Source of the DNA: Anticarsia gemmatalis
Taxonomy: Eukaryota; Arthropoda; Insecta; Lepidoptera; Erebidae
Direction: 5' to 3'
Assembly: GCF_050436995.1 (NCBI RefSeq)
Contig: NC_134756.1
Coordinates: 4,464,001-4,528,000, forward strand
Length of the DNA: 64,000 bases
Positions within the stretch are counted from its first letter, which is position 1, and each line of letters begins with the position of its first letter. The position numbers and the translations under genes were made by a program. The notes beneath the pieces are model-generated. The model had not been told where the DNA came from and made no database searches. It worked only from the letters and a program-made list of their open reading frames with translations. Shown one piece after another: positions 62,765-64,000 of this stretch.

Positions 62765-64000
62765 GCCACCTGAAATGAAAAGAGCGACACCAATATGGTG
62801 CTAATGATACCGATACCAGTACTAGACCGGTAATTAATTTGTCGAACGATAAAAATACCGGTCGAAGATAGCCAGCGGGTTTTAAATAACCTTGTTCGCT
62901 TACAGCTAAGATATTCGCTGTTTTAATTGGCGGGTATTAAGTGTGAATGGTGTGCAATATCCGTTGGAGAGGACAGATAATGCTGATGGCCGTGATGGAA
63001 AACACTGTAAAGAAATATGGATGTACGCTCAGGAAAAGTGCTGTAAAATTGACAATCCTGCAATTCGCAGGTGTTGACTTACACAAAAAACTTAGAATAG
63101 TTACAAATCAGTCAAATGCGACATGTAAAGTTAGAAAAGATAATAAATATGATCAAAACAAAAGGTAATTTACAGACAATTCGACATATTATTATGTCCC
63201 CATGTTTTAAATCTATGTATATCAGAGAGCGCACCAAAGGACGGACCTCAAATTTCATTTAGTTTCTTGTACTCGATGATCTTGCGCTTCCAAAATGATC
63301 AATGCAAACTTAAGCAACGTAACTTACTTAACCAGTCTAAAAAAGCCTTAAAAAAGTTATTAAGTTACTTACAGTTAACTATCCTATAATCCCAACAAGC
63401 AACCACAATTCTTTCTCTATGAAAAGTAAAGCAAAGCATTTCATACAAGTCGTTTTAACACTTTCTGCAATAAAATAGAGACAGTACACGTCTTACTGTT
63501 TACGCCCAGCCCCTTACATCTAACTCAAGGGTTATGATCAACATGTTCCCGTATGCAAGGACCCTATGACCTGGGTTCCCAGAAATGCCCTGAGATTACA
63601 TAATGATCACCTATTTTGTGAACACGAGACACCTCACCTTTAGACCGTTTTAGAGAGGAGCTTGGATACTATCGATATCCCTATAACGTATTTTTACACC
63701 ATAAGCACGAGTATTGATCCAATTCTTGTAGGTTCAATAAAGTATGTGTATAAATTACTATGTCTAATTCCCTTATTTTTGACAATTTGGAAAAAATAAG
63801 GTTATTTTTAAACATAATATTAGCGTTTTCAAGAAAAGGAACTAAATATTAAAGTAGAGTAAAATCACACAATGCGATGGTGTGATCTTAAAACAATTTC
63901 TTCAATCATCGGGAAACGTTTCGCTTGTACTTTTCTGAGATGATGTATTATGTTACAATTATGTATTGAAAATATACTGACATAAATCAGGTTTATTTTC

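Larger units (their letters stand above)
59851..64000. other. AT-rich intergenic DNA with one mariner MITE
   Basis: Apart from the mariner-like MITE and the GATA pair I see no gene. ATGGCGGCCATTG near 60020 is a partly palindromic Pho/YY1-like motif, and TGACGTCA occurs near 60963. Both are single motif matches. Confidence 0.45.

Noticed and set aside
1..64000. CRISPR arrays, operons, ribosome binding sites, phage or plasmid modules
   Set aside because: No spaced direct-repeat array or bacterial gene organisation is present. Spliced exons and eukaryotic repeats show nuclear insect DNA.

Overview
The window looks like moth or butterfly nuclear DNA, possibly a noctuid. It is AT-rich, has no dense gene arrangement, and carries repeats of lepidopteran type: Helitron-like elements running from TC to CTAG, SINEs with a serine/leucine-tRNA-like head, mariner and foldback MITEs, and a LINE/SINE tail with the GAGGAGACCCTTGCCCAGC block. 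The species call is an inference from repeat recognition, not from an alignment.

Only one protein-coding gene is supported. It lies on the minus strand and runs off the left edge. It is the 5' part of the insect BCL11A/BCL11B orthologue (chronophage, CG9650 in Drosophila). The coding exons in transcription order are a probable start exon (19502-19466), the exon with the diagnostic N-terminal CCHC zinc finger (2057-1881), a Ser/Pro/Arg-rich linker exon (1502-1299), and an exon with a SUMO-type IKQE motif (505-323). All splice joins fall in phase 1 and read through without a stop, giving about 200 residues. The C2H2 finger exons must lie left of base 1. Intron 1 is about 17.4 kb. A CpG-rich patch at about 20.15-20.5 kb looks like the main promoter and leader. 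Two possible extra promoters lie inside intron 1: a CCAAT/CRE/TATA cluster at 17.8-18.0 kb and an exon-like GC-rich segment with a perfect donor at 11.4 kb.

From 20.5 kb to the right end (about 43 kb) I see no protein-coding gene. This upstream DNA holds interspersed repeats, several striking inverted repeats, two diverged tandem duplications, and a few candidate control elements. The best of these is a run of four nuclear-receptor half-sites at 31.79 kb followed by a CCAAGGTCA site. The predicted open frames in this stretch are short and lack codon structure or family similarity, so I treat them as chance.

I did not find a clearly new biological system. The items most worth checking are the nuclear-receptor cluster, the intronic CCAAT/CRE promoter, the Helitron inserted about 20 bases from a splice acceptor, the PIF/Harbinger-like element with a GC-rich 29-bp internal palindrome, and the 24-bp perfect hairpin at 24.5 kb.
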